From Neurospora intermedia (Eukaryota; Ascomycota; Sordariomycetes; Sordariales; Sordariaceae): DNA of 64,000 bases. Below the pieces are notes generated by a model, which had not been told where the DNA came from, ran no database searches, and worked only from the letters and a program-made list of their open reading frames with translations. Location: assembly GCA_037102815.1 (NCBI GenBank), contig BTPP01000004.1:4402001-4466000 (forward strand), read 5' to 3'. Position 1 is the stretch's first letter. Each line of letters starts with the position of its first letter. Below, piece by piece: positions 53,814 to 64,000 of the stretch. The translations under genes and the position numbers were made by a program.

Positions 53814-56800
53814 ATGTTTATCAGTGACCCAAGACCCTCTCAAGAGGAAGCCGACGAGATGGTTTGGCACAATAACCTCCTCGAAGCAGCCACTGCACCC
53901 GCAATTACTGCTACAACCGGCTTTCCACCTGCTTCTCACAACAACCTTAATGGTCTTGACAACCAGTGGAACAAGTACCTGAATCTAGAAGACTTCTGTC
54001 AAACGGCACACACCAACGACAGCGTCACTGTTCCTTCCCTCCATCACATTCATCACAATCTTCAGTTTGACCCATCTTCTTCTCACCTGGACATGGACAT
54101 GGACATGATGACTTCCTTCAACACGTCCTTTGACACCATGTCTGCGAGTTCGCCGTCAGTGGGCGCCACATGGAGCGAATCATCTCCAGAGTACGAGACG
54201 TGTCGCCAGCATGAAGGACATGGAAACAGCAACAACACCAGCAGCAGCTTCAACCGACCTTCCACCGGAAGCAATCCAAGTAATGACCCGCAGTCTTTCT
54301 CTCCCACGAGTGACGCAAGCTGGGGTTCGTCTCCCGCTCCGGTATGTGTGGAGTTCTCTTCTGTTTTCCTGTCTTTTGTCTCCATCTGTGTCTCTGTTTC
54401 TGTTTCTCTTCTCCATTCCTTTTCCCGATACACCACCCCAATCCCTTCGCTTTTTTCTTTGTTCATCTTCATATGCAAACAAACCAGCATCGAACATGTT
54501 ACTGATCAGAGAGTACTTTCAACAACAGATCCAGGGCAGCTACATGGACCTTTCGGATACCATTGCCACCACCACTGCCACTAGCGCTAGCATCACCTCT
54601 CCCCACAGCAACAGCAGCATGTCTGCCTATCCCGGTCATCAGCAGCAGCAGCAACAACAGCAGGCAACAGAGCTATCACAACACGGACTTGCAGATGCGT
54701 CCGCGTGTCTGCAAGGAACTGTTGAGACAGACACTCTCTTCAACAATGCCAGTGGTGCTCTTCCTAACCCACAAACTCTGCCGAATTTCGGCGTGGTCTG
54801 GACCTCAGCCCCCTCGTCATCACAGCCATCCATCATCTCGGCTTCGTCCCCGTTTGTTGCTACCCATCAAGCTCAACCAAGGTGGCACAACCTCCACCAG
54901 TACTCTGTCTCTGGTGAGCCGATGTTGGACGAACCTCGGTTGTCCTCGTCACTTTCCCTCGACAACATGTCCGAAGGAGGCATGTCTACAATGCCCCCCA
55001 GCCCCATCGACCCATTCCACAATATTGGCGCTGGCACTGGTCACCACTCACTGCCTCTGGGGTATGACGGCCTTCCCAGCCCTACGCACAGCAGCTTCGG
55101 AGTTGGACCCTCCTCTGCCAACGGCGGTGTCTCACTTCAGCATCAGCACCAACAGCAGCAGTACCCATCAGTCATGCTCAACGACAGCGGCCTTCCGTTT
55201 GACAACACTGGCGGTAGTAACTTCTCACATCATCCGTCCTTGTCCCCCTCCTCATCCGGTGCCAGCGGTGGTGACGTTCTCTTTCGAGGCCCCATCTCCA
55301 ACCGCACGGTATTCGACTACCCGCCTTCGGGTTCTTCACACCTTCAACATGACACCAATGTCGCCCTAAAGGCTGAGGGGCCAGTGGCTGTTGCGCCTAC
55401 CTCGCTTTGGCTGAACAATCCTCATCACAAGACACCGACGCCTCATCCCTCTCCCGAGTCATCCCCCATTGGTGCGAACAGCTTCTTCCATCAGAACCAG
55501 ATGCCTCTGCCTCTTGACTTTGGCAGCAGCAACGCTCATTTTGGAAGCAGTCCGCATATCAACACCAGCCAACTACACCCGCACTACGTCCAACAACAGC
55601 AGACAAACAACCGGGCACAACGCAAGTCCCTTCCTCACAGCCCCCCGCATCGTGGAATGGGCGGTGGTGGCCGGCCATCCAGCCCCCGTTACAACCCCGC
55701 CGTCATGACAACCCGAGAGATGCTCCCTTCTCATCCCAACTCTCCTTCCGTGGCCTGGGCACATCACCAGGGACAAGGCCATCCTCACGGTCTTCCTCAC
55801 CACCATCCTTTGATGATGAAGCCGAATACCATTCCCTCCCACCATCACCAGCAACCTCACACCTCACTGGCTTCCATGTCCTCCCAATCCCGGAGACAAC
55901 AACCCTTCCACCACGGAGTCCACCCGTACCATAGCCTGCCCTCCTCTAGTAGCAAGCGTCGCAATCAAGGTCATCAAGATCACGTAACCGATCATCTCAA
56001 GCGCGCTAGAGCGGAACAAGATGCGCTTCTGGTGAAGCTTCGCAACCAGGGAAAGTCGTACAAGCAGATTCGCCAGATTGGACGGTTCACCGAGGCGGAG
56101 TCGACGCTGAGAGGGAGGTACAGGACTTTGACAAAGAGTAGGGAGCAGAGGGTTCGAAGGCCGGAGTGGACTGATAAGGATGTGAGTATTGCCCTGATAC
56201 TGTGAAAGGAAATCAAGAGATAGTAATGGCTAACTTGAGTGAAAAAAATAGTTACGTCTCCTAGAAAAAGCCGTCCGCGAATTCGCCAAAGGGCCATTGA
56301 GCGTTACTTACTCCAACCCTTCCTCTTCTTCTTCCTCCGCTGGCCCATCTTCGACAACACCCACCGATGAAGCAATGAGCATCACCTCCCTCGTCTCCAG
56401 AGACACCACCAACACCAGCACCAACACCTCCTCCCTATCCCCCTCCCCTCCCTCCTCCTCCTCCTCCTCCTCTACAACCCACCCAGCAGCAGCCCAAAAA
56501 TCAAGCACTCCAAAAGGTATCCCAACAACCACCACCAAAATCCCCTGGAAGCAAGTCTCCCACTACATCTTTTCCAAAGGCGGCTCCTACAAGTTCGGCA
56601 ACGCCACGGTCCGCAAGCGATGGGAGGAACTGATGCGTGACCAGCTTGCAAGAGGCAAGGATCTGCAAAAGCCGTTTTATGAGCAGAGGAGTAAGCGGAG
56701 TGCTTACAACCATTTGCTTTCCACTTCCCATTCCCATTCCCATTCCCAATCTCAGTCTGGCTCTCAGTCTCAGGCTGGCTCTGGCTCTGCTTCCGCTTCC

Positions 56801-57253
56801 GCTTCCGCTTCTGCTTCCGCTTCTGGGTTTGCTGCGTCCAACAACAAACGGGGTGCTGGTCAGGCTCAGAGGGCCGCCGTGGGTGAAGACAGGGGTACAA
56901 CAAGTATGGTCAAGCGTGAGCCTGCCTCTTCTTCTTCTTCTTCTTCTTCTTCTTCTTCTTCTTCTTCTTCTTCTTCTTTTGTGAAGATGGAGAGAAGGGA
57001 AGAAGAGAAGGACAACAACAACAACAATAACGTCAATGACGGAGATGGCAATTTGGCGTACTCGGATTGGCTGGATATGAGTGCCCTAGGGGATGATGCT
57101 GAGGAGAACCATACCGGCAACGGCAACGGTACTGATGGAGATGGGGAGTATGAGCTTTCTGATGCGTCTGATTCGGAAGACGAAGACGAAGAGGAGGAGG
57201 AGGAGGAAGAGGAGGAGGAGGAGGATTCGGATGGTGATTACATGGAGGAGTGA
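53814..57253 (+). CDS. Large Myb-like DNA-binding protein with low-complexity arms
   Basis: Exons 53814-54341, 54529-56181 and 56252-57253 (all phase 0) give 1060 residues; the second acceptor could instead be 54513, adding five residues. Residues 1-650 are Ser/His/Gln/Pro-rich with Q8 and HQQQQ runs. The DNA-binding region begins about 651: KRRNQGHQDHVTDHLKRAR, DALLVKLRNQGKSYKQI, STLRGRYRTLTKSREQRVRR, PEWTDKDLRLLEKAV (a Myb/SANT helix). After a 65-residue Ser/Thr insert comes KIPWKQVSHYIFSKGGSYKFG and NATVRKRWEEL. This split two-repeat layout is seen in fungal Myb-like regulators. The C-terminus has His-Ser repeats, a run of about 18 Ser from residue ~953, and a strongly acidic tail, probably activating. 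Targets are unknown. The start is the first ATG of the open frame; a non-coding first exon is likely. Confidence 0.85.
56923..56979 (+). repeat. TCT trinucleotide run (poly-Ser coding)
   Basis: About 18 TCT codons in a row in the last exon of the Myb-like gene; likely length-polymorphic. A GAG/GAA run (poly-Glu) follows at about 57186-57226. Confidence 0.9.
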
Positions 57254-58394
57254 TTATCGTCTTCGCGGCGTCCTCCTTCCTTCCACCCCCTCTCTCTCTC
57301 TTTCTGCAGTTTGTTTCTCACTCTCCGGTATTCATCGACCTGGTCTTCATTCACCTTAATCACAGAACTGTCTGTCACTTGATGGTTTCCCATATCTCGC
57401 GAAAAATGTGTGTTTATACATACTTACGAGTTTCCTTTTCTGTACTTATTTTAGTACCGTGCAGCCTTTTCTGTACCGATACATAAAGACAGAATGGACG
57501 GGGCTCGCAATAGATACGTTGGTACCACTACAAGCACATACATATACATATACACACGCACGCACGGAGAAAGGCAAGCAGATGAACAGACGACAGCGGA
57601 AGGGTTTAGATGGGTGATGGTGGATGATAGATGATATGGTCAATTGGAGAGGAAAGGAAGGTGGCGGCAAATCAAAGAGGAAGGAGGACGTGACATAGAT
57701 AGATAGAGAAACGGAATCAACTTGAAATAGGTAATAGCACCGAAACACGCCAGGGATGGGAAAACGGAAGGAAAAGGTAACAGGACTTAATGGACAGGAC
57801 CACCCCGGGAAGGAAAAAAGGGAAAAGGAAAAGGAAAAGGAAAAGGGGAATGTCAAAAAGACCTGGCGTTGTGTTTCGGCGCATACATACATTACTTAGC
57901 TATTACTTCGTCAGGAGTTCGGATATTTCAGCGGGTTTCTTCGTTACTACTGTCATTTTTCCTATCCGTCTTTTTTTTTCTGGTGTTCATATGGCGGGCT
58001 CGGCTCGGTTCGGGAGACAGGGCAGGCGGAGAGGAAATGGGATGCAAACGGTGGTCACTGACTGGGTCTAGACTTCCACTTGCGGTTGTTAGACAAAAAC
58101 AGTTCAGAACCGTAATATCGATTTCATGTTATAGAGACACATGCTTGGTTCGTGGTATCGTTCATTGCTGAAGTGATGGTAACAGATATGTCGTCGTTCA
58201 GTGCCGTGGTGCCCAACTCCGTCCAGTTAACCGGAGAAGCTCGTTCAATGTCTCACCCAACGAACCGGGGAACCTGGCACACAAGCTGCAAGAGGCCCGA
58301 CACGCACCCGCCCGCCTCTTCCAACGGATGGATGGACGTAGACGGTTCAAACAGACATCCATCCATCCAGCAGCTTACCACCTCCCTCCTGTCC
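57254..58394. other. Convergent intergenic region
   Basis: 3' flanks of the Myb-like and Ap4A phosphorylase genes. Contains CA/TA-rich (ACATATACATATACACACG) and AAAAGG repeats (57818-57846) and no gene. Confidence 0.5.
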
Positions 58395-59769
58395 TCACAA
58401 CACCCCCTTTCTCCCCGGGCTCCTCCCCCCTTGACCTTCACAGTCATCATTAGGCACCCCAATCACCCTCAACAACTCCCCCACCTTTTCCGGATTCCTC
58501 CTCAACGCATCCCACTCCCTCTGACTCTTGACCAGCGCCGTGCCCGCCAACACAGTCCCGTTAAGCGCCAACTTGCCCACCACCACTTCTTCTTCTCCCC
58601 CCGTCTCCGGATCCTTCTCAGTTATCGCTGATCCTTCCGCCAGCCGGGGAACAATAACCATGACGTCCCGCGTCATAGCCAAGTTGTAGGAAATTGTCGC
58701 TTCGCCGCCTGTTTGTATCTCGTCGTTGGCCTTTTCCTCCTCTTCAGCTGCTGCTGTTCCTCCCTTTGTCGAACCTTGCGGTGGTTGCTGTGATGCACGG
58801 GACTGCTGTAAAGACAGCTGATGATACCCCCTCACAGCCTCCCTAGCGCGTCTATACAGCCGCAAATAAACCTCGTGTACTTCCTCCCCTGACATTTCTG
58901 GCGTCAACCGCTCTGCAAACGTCTTGAACGGTAGTAACTTCTTTTCCGTTTTCGTTTTCTTATCCTCCATCAATTTCTGCGCCAACACTTCCCACTTCTT
59001 CTTCCCTCCCTCTTTCATATCTGCTTCAACATCCAACCCCTCCCTCATCTTCTCCACCACCAAAAGCTGTAAATGCCTATGCGGCTGACTCGCTCCACTA
59101 TGCTCACCACAGTTGAAGAAGGCGAACAACTTTGGCTGCTCTTCCTCCTCCTTCACGTCCTTTACGTCCTTCTTTCTCCCCTCCCCACCAGCGCCGCCCG
59201 CGCCGCCAGCGGGCGCAAATTGTTCATAAGCCTCAATACACCCCCTCACAGCCTCCAAATCCTCTCTCTGCAAAAGGTGCGTCTGCTCTTTATACTCTTT
59301 CGTACTGAGAATAAAATGTTCCGGGACAATCGCAAACTTGTTCAGCACCAGGTTATGATGGGGAGGTAGTGGGCAGATAAGCATAGCAGGGGAGGGATTG
59401 TCAAAGGGGTCGAAGACCACTTTCTTCTTTTTTGTCGCTGGGGGTTCGGCGGGGAGACCGGCATTTTCGCTGGGCTGAGGCGCTTTGGGCTTGTTGGCTA
59501 GCGAAGGGGAGAAACGGAGTTGGAACTGTGGTTTTGAGGGAGGGATTGGTTAGGATAAAGTTTGGAAAGGTTAGGCAGGTTCACGGGATGGATGGATGGG
59601 AAAAAAAACACACAGGAATGGAATTGACGTCCACCAAGGTCACTTGGGTCGGATAAAAGTTGACGTCGCCTGATGCGCGCGCCTTGTTGAAGGCTGTCCG
59701 GACAAGCTCGGGGAGGTTTGGCGGGGCTTTGATTGGCGACATGTTGGTGTTTGTGTCGGTGTCTGCCAT
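58395..59769 (-). CDS. APA2: ATP adenylyltransferase / Ap4A phosphorylase (Apa2 type)
   Basis: Exons 59769-59614 and 59525-58395 join in phase to give 428 residues. The HIT-like catalytic motif is H201-R-H203-L-Q205 within GEHSGASQPHRHLQLL; His203 should be the nucleotide-accepting histidine. The N-terminal AFNKARASGDVNFYPTQVT is absent from short HIT proteins, and FDNPSPAMLICPLPPHHNLVLNKFAIVPEHFILST-like strands precede the motif. The C-terminal half has YNLAMTRDVMVIVPR and LNGTVLAGTALVKSQREWD, both typical of Apa1/Apa2. It phosphorolyses Ap4A to ATP and ADP in the cytosol. Several Gly/Lys/Glu-rich and Gln/Ala/Glu-rich insertions enlarge it relative to the ~325-residue yeast enzymes. A GCATC pentamer array sits just upstream of the ATG in the leader. 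Confidence 0.93.
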
Positions 59770-60109
59770 GTACAGGTAGATGCGATGCGATGCGATGCGC
59801 AATTGACTTTTGTGTCGTTGCGTTCTGTGCGTTGCTGCCTTGCTGCGCGTTGTCAGGAGGAAGTTTGGAGAACGTGGGGTCAATTGGCCGTCGCGAATAG
59901 CTTCGATGAGGTCATGGGTGGCCCGTGCGCTGGTCCCCATGCATGCTTTCAAGTTATCATGGGCGCTGATGGAACGGAAGTAGGGCAAGTAAACAGTAGG
60001 AATAAAACATGGATATTACGAGTAGTCTATGCCATGCCACCGTGTAATGCTACGGGTATCTCATCCTTTCTGGACTCGGTGGTTGTCGTCCCATCACTCC
60101 ATCCATGAC
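59770..60109. other. APA2 leader/promoter and FIT-gene 3' flank
   Basis: 340 bp between tandem minus-strand genes. It includes a (GATGC)4 array at 59779-59800, ten bases upstream of the APA2 ATG. Nothing else is recognised. Confidence 0.6.
59779..59800. repeat. GATGC pentanucleotide microsatellite
   Basis: Four tandem copies plus a partial one. On the coding strand of APA2 it reads GCATC repeats in the 5' leader. Confidence 0.85.
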
Positions 60110-61388
60110 TTAAACACCCGGCAGGCCAACAATCCCACGCAACGCCGGGACGAAGCGCGGCACAATGTACGTAAAGTACAATCCCATGAGCGCGACAAGA
60201 AGCCCAGTAAGCTGTGAATCTGTCAGCAATGTCCTTCCACAATGGATGTAACTTCGTCAACGGGGAAAACAGGGAGAAACTCACCTTCTCGAACCACGTA
60301 TGAAAGTAAATGGCCGTCATCAACAACATCCACGCACTCAATCCCACCACTACAAAGACGACCTTCCCCCCATGTCCCAACGCATCCCACAGCCCCCCTC
60401 CCGTAACCACATCCCTCACCTCCCTAGCTTCATCCATCTCCGGGCTATAATCATCCCATCTCTTATCAGCAGCCAAATCCGTTCCCGCCGACTTGACCGC
60501 CCCATCACCCATCACCACCGTCCTCTCGTCCCTCACACCCCGTCTCCAATAATGCCTCGCAACCACCCACCCAACCTCCTGCACCAAAAACGCGCTCCCC
60601 AGAACCAACAAAAACACATGACCCGAGATATCGTGGCCGCCCTGCCACTTGCCTCCAGCCGCCTTGCACGCCGCCGCCGTGACGAACTCCTTCAAGCCCG
60701 CCACGTCCACGTTGCTCCCAACAGGCCCAGGCATCGCATCCGCCTTCACCTGCGCATTCACCCGCCCTTGCGCCTCCTGACACTTTCCTCCCGTGACACG
60801 AAACCCGCGATCGACAATCGCCGGACCAAAGAACCACTGCGTGACAAATACCCACCAGAGCGTTACTAGTCCCCATCTCACTACCGCCTTAATCTTTCTT
60901 ACACTTCCACTTCCATTCTCCCCCCGGGTTACGTTGTTATAGCCAGGATGACTAAACAAAAACCCAAAGAAAGAAACCGTAATCCAGAACCACGCCCTCT
61001 TGACGAAAAAGACATTGAACAAGTTATCTTTGCGCGCAAAATACGAGGGGACGGCCGCGCCGCTTTGGACGTGCGATTGCGAGACGAAGTCGTAAGGGCT
61101 GGAGCGGGCGGACGGGTTGAGTAGGGAGAAGAGGGTGCCGAAGAGGAGGAGGGTCGGGTACAGCGCGAGAGCGACGAGTTCGGTGCGCGTGGGGTAGTGC
61201 GGGTTGTTGCGCTGGCTGCTGGTAGTGGTAGTTTTGGTAGTTTGGGTTCCCCCGTTGGATGATGACGAGAGTTCGGGGGAGGAGGCCATGGTGGAAGAGA
61301 GCTTCTTGCGCTGGGTCAAGGTTGCGGAGGGTTGGTCGTCGAGAGAGGAGGAGGGGACGGCTGTGGCTGCGGCTGGTGGCGCGTCCAT
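60110..61388 (-). CDS. FIT/Scs3 family ER lipid-droplet membrane protein
   Basis: Exons 61388-60285 and 60211-60110 (phase 0, 73-nt intron) give 401 residues. The N-terminal 60 residues are Ser/Thr-rich and cytosolic. About six helices follow, including ELVALALYPTLLLFGTLFSL and the final LTGLLVALMGLYFTYIVPRF. The two catalytic histidines of the family are present: H257 in GHDISGHVFLL and H363 in TAIYFHTWFEK. These were shown for FIT2 to support lipid-phosphatase-type acyl-CoA diphosphatase activity at the ER. Yeast Scs3 is needed for inositol prototrophy. A 110-residue lumenal or cytosolic loop with four Cys/Gly-rich segments (GGKCQEAQGR; AAACKAAGGKW) and a charged loop before the last helices are fungal features. 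The role is inferred as ER phospholipid balance and lipid-droplet budding. Confidence 0.9.
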
Positions 61389-62518
61389 TTAGGTGGTGGT
61401 GGTTTTGTTTTTTTGGGGGTTCTTGTACGGCGCAAGTTAATCGTCGTTCGACAGATTAGTTGGTTCGGTTATCGCAAGGGAGAGTGACTTCGCGATTGCT
61501 GGTGTGTTGCCAGTTCAGGGAGAGCGTGAGCTTGTGAATAGTCGAGTAATGACAGTTTGTGTTTTAGGACGTAGTCGACATCGCAGGAAACAAAAAAGTC
61601 TGAGACAAGTGGAAGTGGGCAAAAAAAGAGATCAGCAAACAAGTTGTGACGATATTCTTGCTGTAGTCGTCCGGCCTTGCTCTTTTTGGACGGAGAGCCA
61701 AGAAGTGAGTGTGTCGCGATGCAAGATTGTTTGAGGGACCGAAAGGCCGCTATGACGTTACTGACCTATCGAGCTGAGCTTGCCTGCCCCGTTTGCGCCG
61801 CGGTCTTGCCAAGTTGCGACTTCGCTATGACTGCGACCGAGGTTGATGACTCAGCAAGCAAGTGCGTACTACATCAGAAAGTCGCGATAACCCTAACCCG
61901 TAGAAGCGGCTAGCACAATCAGGAGACATCTGCCATCAACGCCATCAACGCCACGATCACCCATCACCAACCAAGCACACAATTCAAGGCTGTCACTCGA
62001 GTCACTCAAACAATGAACAAAGACAAAGTCATTTTCAATCGAAAATCTATTTTCGGCAGTCTTCACCCATTGGCTGAAGAGACGCCATCATATGTTCATG
62101 AAGGGTGGTGCTTGTTATATACGAATCTCCTTTTTCTTTCTAAACACCGACTTTTCCATCGTGCTGAATATCAATGCCAAGGTCAACTGGTATCATATGT
62201 AAAAAGTGAAGCCGCAAAGTTTCCTGTGTGTACCCTCCATTGTGACCCCCCCTCTGTTGTTCAAGGTGAACGCCGAACCAAATGATGTAGAAAAAGCAAA
62301 CTGATGCAGAAATAAGGAAAAATGAGACCGAAGAACCAAGATGAAACCAAAGAAAAACACACAAGACAAAAGGTTAAAAGACGTCCTGAATGTCAGGCCG
62401 TTCAAAAGAATCGAAAAATGTTGGTCATGAGAAGTGAAATCCAAGAAGAAGAAAAAGAGTGGCCAAAGACCAAGAACCTCTTTCGCGCTTCACATAGCAC
62501 TACTCACAGCCCAACCGC
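61389..62518. other. Intergenic, FIT-gene promoter side and GH55 3' flank
   Basis: 1.1 kb with no supported gene. It carries a telobox-like AACCCTAACCC at about 61889-61899, 0.5 kb upstream of the FIT-family ATG. Confidence 0.5.
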
Positions 62519-64000
62519 CTAGATTGAAGACTGGAACAGCGCCAGAGTCGCGCAAAAGTTGTTCCTGTTATCCTTGTCCTCCGCCATGGTCTGGCCGTCG
62601 ATGGTCAGCATGTTCAAGCTAGCCTTGGTGCTCAGACCAAAGATGCTGACCGCGCTGTTCTCGAGGGAGACCATGTTGGTCTGGCACGACTGCGTCTTGA
62701 GGCAGTCCTGGTCGTAGTTGTTGAAGAACGAGTAAAGACCGGCGCCGAAGATGAACACGTCCTTGGAGTTGACGGCGCGGACACCCCAGGCACGCTCGCA
62801 CGTACCGGTGCTGTCACCCTGGCAGGACTTGGCAAAGTCGGGGTCGTTGTACTTGGCATTGACCTCATACGGCTTGGTGGAGATGGGGTTGCCCTGGAAG
62901 TAAGGGGTCTCGGTCTGGATCAGGCCAAGGTAGACGTTGGAGGCGTTGGAGAACTGGTAGTTGTAGAGAACCGAGTGCTCCGAGGCGGTACCCCAACCCC
63001 AGACAGGGCCCTCACCCTCAATGAGGACACCGCGGCCGTTGAAGATATCAATCTGCTTGTTGTCGGCCTCGGGCTCAAGGTCGTGGTCGGCAACCCAGAA
63101 CCACGTGTTCTCGAGGTAGACGGAGCCCTTGGTAGGGACGTGGAGCATCATGAAAGAGCCGAAGCAGTCCTCGGGGATGGCGTTGGTAGCCTCGGGGTTC
63201 TTGCCGCACTTCTGGAGCTGGAGATCAGTGCCGGCGTAACCACCGACACGGGCGTGGACATCCCACATACCGGCGTCACCCTGCTTGGTACCAGCGACGT
63301 TCCACTCGATCAAGATAGCACCGGGCTGAGGGCCAGCAGTACCAAAGATGAGGTCCGACATCTCGACGACGCCAGTGTCACCGGGCTGGCCAACCTGGAA
63401 GAGAGGCTTGGGGTTCTTCTGGTCCTTGAAGAAACTGTCGCCGCCAGCAAGGATCATGGGCCAAATCTCACCAGTAATGCGAACGTTCTTGGGAACCTTG
63501 ATGGTCTTGGTGATGAGGTAAGCACCATGGTCAAAGTAGACAACCTGATCCTGGGTAGCCTTGTCAAGGACGGCCTGGATGGCGTCGCTGTCATCAGTCT
63601 TACCATCACCCTTGGCGCCGGCAGCCTTGACGCTCAAGAAAGAGCTGGCGGGAACGTTCTCATACTGAGGCCTGGAGCGGGTGAAGACCCTGCCATTGGA
63701 GTCAAGGAGAACATCAGGCTTCTTGATGGCGGTCTGGGGGCTCTGAACCGCCTTGCCAGCGCTGCCGGGCTTGCCAGTGTAAGCGCGTCCCTGGGCAAAG
63801 AAGCCGACCTTCTGGCTGCCCTCGAGAATAGTAGCCCCGGTGGCATTGTTGTAGACGGCCTGAGAGGTACCGGTCATGTCGACGTTGTCAAGAATGAGAG
63901 TGCCGTTGGTCTCAGGGGACTGGGGGTCATAAGCAGTCTTGACGCCGATGGGAGTGTTGCTGAACTTGCTGTCGACAACGAGGACGGAGCCAACCGTCTG
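62519..64000 (-). CDS. Exo-beta-1,3-glucanase, GH55 (3' part; cut by window edge)
   Basis: The frame is open from the right edge to TAG at 62519, giving the C-terminal 493 residues of an enzyme whose family is usually about 750-800 long. The second beta-helix lobe is visible: FLSVKAAGAKGDGKTDDSDA (the pectate-lyase-superfamily start), VVYFDHGAYLITKTIKVP, then GDTGVVEMSDLIFGT, ENTWFWVADHDLE and GVLIEGEGPVWGWGTASEH. TCERAWGVRAVNSKDVFIFG and four Cys toward the end follow. The high-GC3 codons (CTC, GTC, AAG) suggest strong expression, unlike its flanks. GH55 enzymes release glucose from beta-1,3-glucan ends outside the cell, for wall turnover or scavenging. The signal peptide and first lobe lie outside the window. 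Confidence 0.95.
   Translation of the reverse strand, partial: QTVGSVLVVDSKFSNTPIGVKTAYDPQSPETNGTLILDNVDMTGTSQAVYNNATGATILEGSQKVGFFAQGRAYTGKPGSAGKAVQSPQTAIKKPDVLLDSNGRVFTRSRPQYENVPASSFLSVKAAGAKGDGKTDDSDAIQAVLDKATQDQVVYFDHGAYLITKTIKVPKNVRITGEIWPMILAGGDSFFKDQKNPKPLFQVGQPGDTGVVEMSDLIFGTAGPQPGAILIEWNVAGTKQGDAGMWDVHARVGGYAGTDLQLQKCGKNPEATNAIPEDCFGSFMMLHVPTKGSVYLENTWFWVADHDLEPEADNKQIDIFNGRGVLIEGEGPVWGWGTASEHSVLYNYQFSNASNVYLGLIQTETPYFQGNPISTKPYEVNAKYNDPDFAKSCQGDSTGTCERAWGVRAVNSKDVFIFGAGLYSFFNNYDQDCLKTQSCQTNMVSLENSAVSIFGLSTKASLNMLTIDGQTMAEDKDNRNNFCATLALFQSSI

Noticed and set aside
1-64000. Transposons, LTR or virus-like elements, 5S/rRNA genes, CRISPR arrays
   Set aside because: Looked for reverse transcriptase, integrase and transposase motifs, long terminal repeats and the Neurospora 5S sequence by eye; none was recognised.

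Overview
The window is filamentous-fungal (Pezizomycotina) nuclear DNA and is almost certainly Neurospora, most likely N. crassa or a very close sibling. The anchor is the RNA-dependent RNA polymerase gene qde-1 at 16960-21168. Its frame from the ATG to the stop gives 1402 residues with the catalytic DYDGD starting at residue 1007, exactly as known for N. crassa QDE-1. Short 50-150 nt introns with GTATGT/GTAAGT donors and CTAAC branch sites, an intron-bearing tRNA-Asp, dispersed single tRNA genes, long untranslated intergenic tracts and many low-complexity protein segments all fit. I saw no transposon, virus-like element, rRNA, CRISPR array or prokaryotic feature.

Layout. 1-13.7 kb: 5' end of a 2OG-Fe(II) oxygenase (-), tRNA-Asp, a fungal-rhodopsin/PTH11-like seven-helix protein (-), a secreted Ser/Thr/Gly-rich protein (+), a zinc carboxypeptidase A (-) and a Zn2Cys6 transcription factor with eight coding exons (-). 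13.7-17 kb: a long intergenic stretch with two 11-bp-period repeat arrays. 17-26.4 kb: qde-1 (+), a DUF3602-type protein (+), tRNA-Pro and a pepsin-like aspartyl protease with a GC-AG intron (+). 26.4-31.8 kb: a gene-poor stretch full of small local duplications; it holds a possible small two-helix membrane protein whose 3' end is duplicated in tandem. 31.8-43.5 kb: a low-complexity orphan (+), a copper-type P1B ATPase (-) divergent from an NRAMP metal transporter (+), and Mediator subunit 22 (+). 43.5-48.3 kb: PUS1 pseudouridine synthase (-) and a HET-domain protein (+). 48.3-53.8 kb: a second gene-poor stretch with one weak small ORF. 53.8-64 kb: a large Myb-like protein (+), Ap4A phosphorylase (-), a FIT/Scs3 ER lipid protein (-) and the 3' part of a GH55 exo-beta-1,3-glucanase (-).

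The genes are independent eukaryotic units, not operons. The functional groupings visible are secreted enzymes for nutrient or cell-wall turnover (carboxypeptidase, aspartyl protease, GH55 glucanase), metal homeostasis (a Cu-ATPase and NRAMP pair sharing a 1.9 kb divergent promoter region), RNA biology (qde-1 quelling polymerase, PUS1, two tRNAs) and self/non-self recognition (HET). Exon boundaries were read by eye from donor, branch and acceptor signals and checked for phase; most multi-exon models close exactly in frame.
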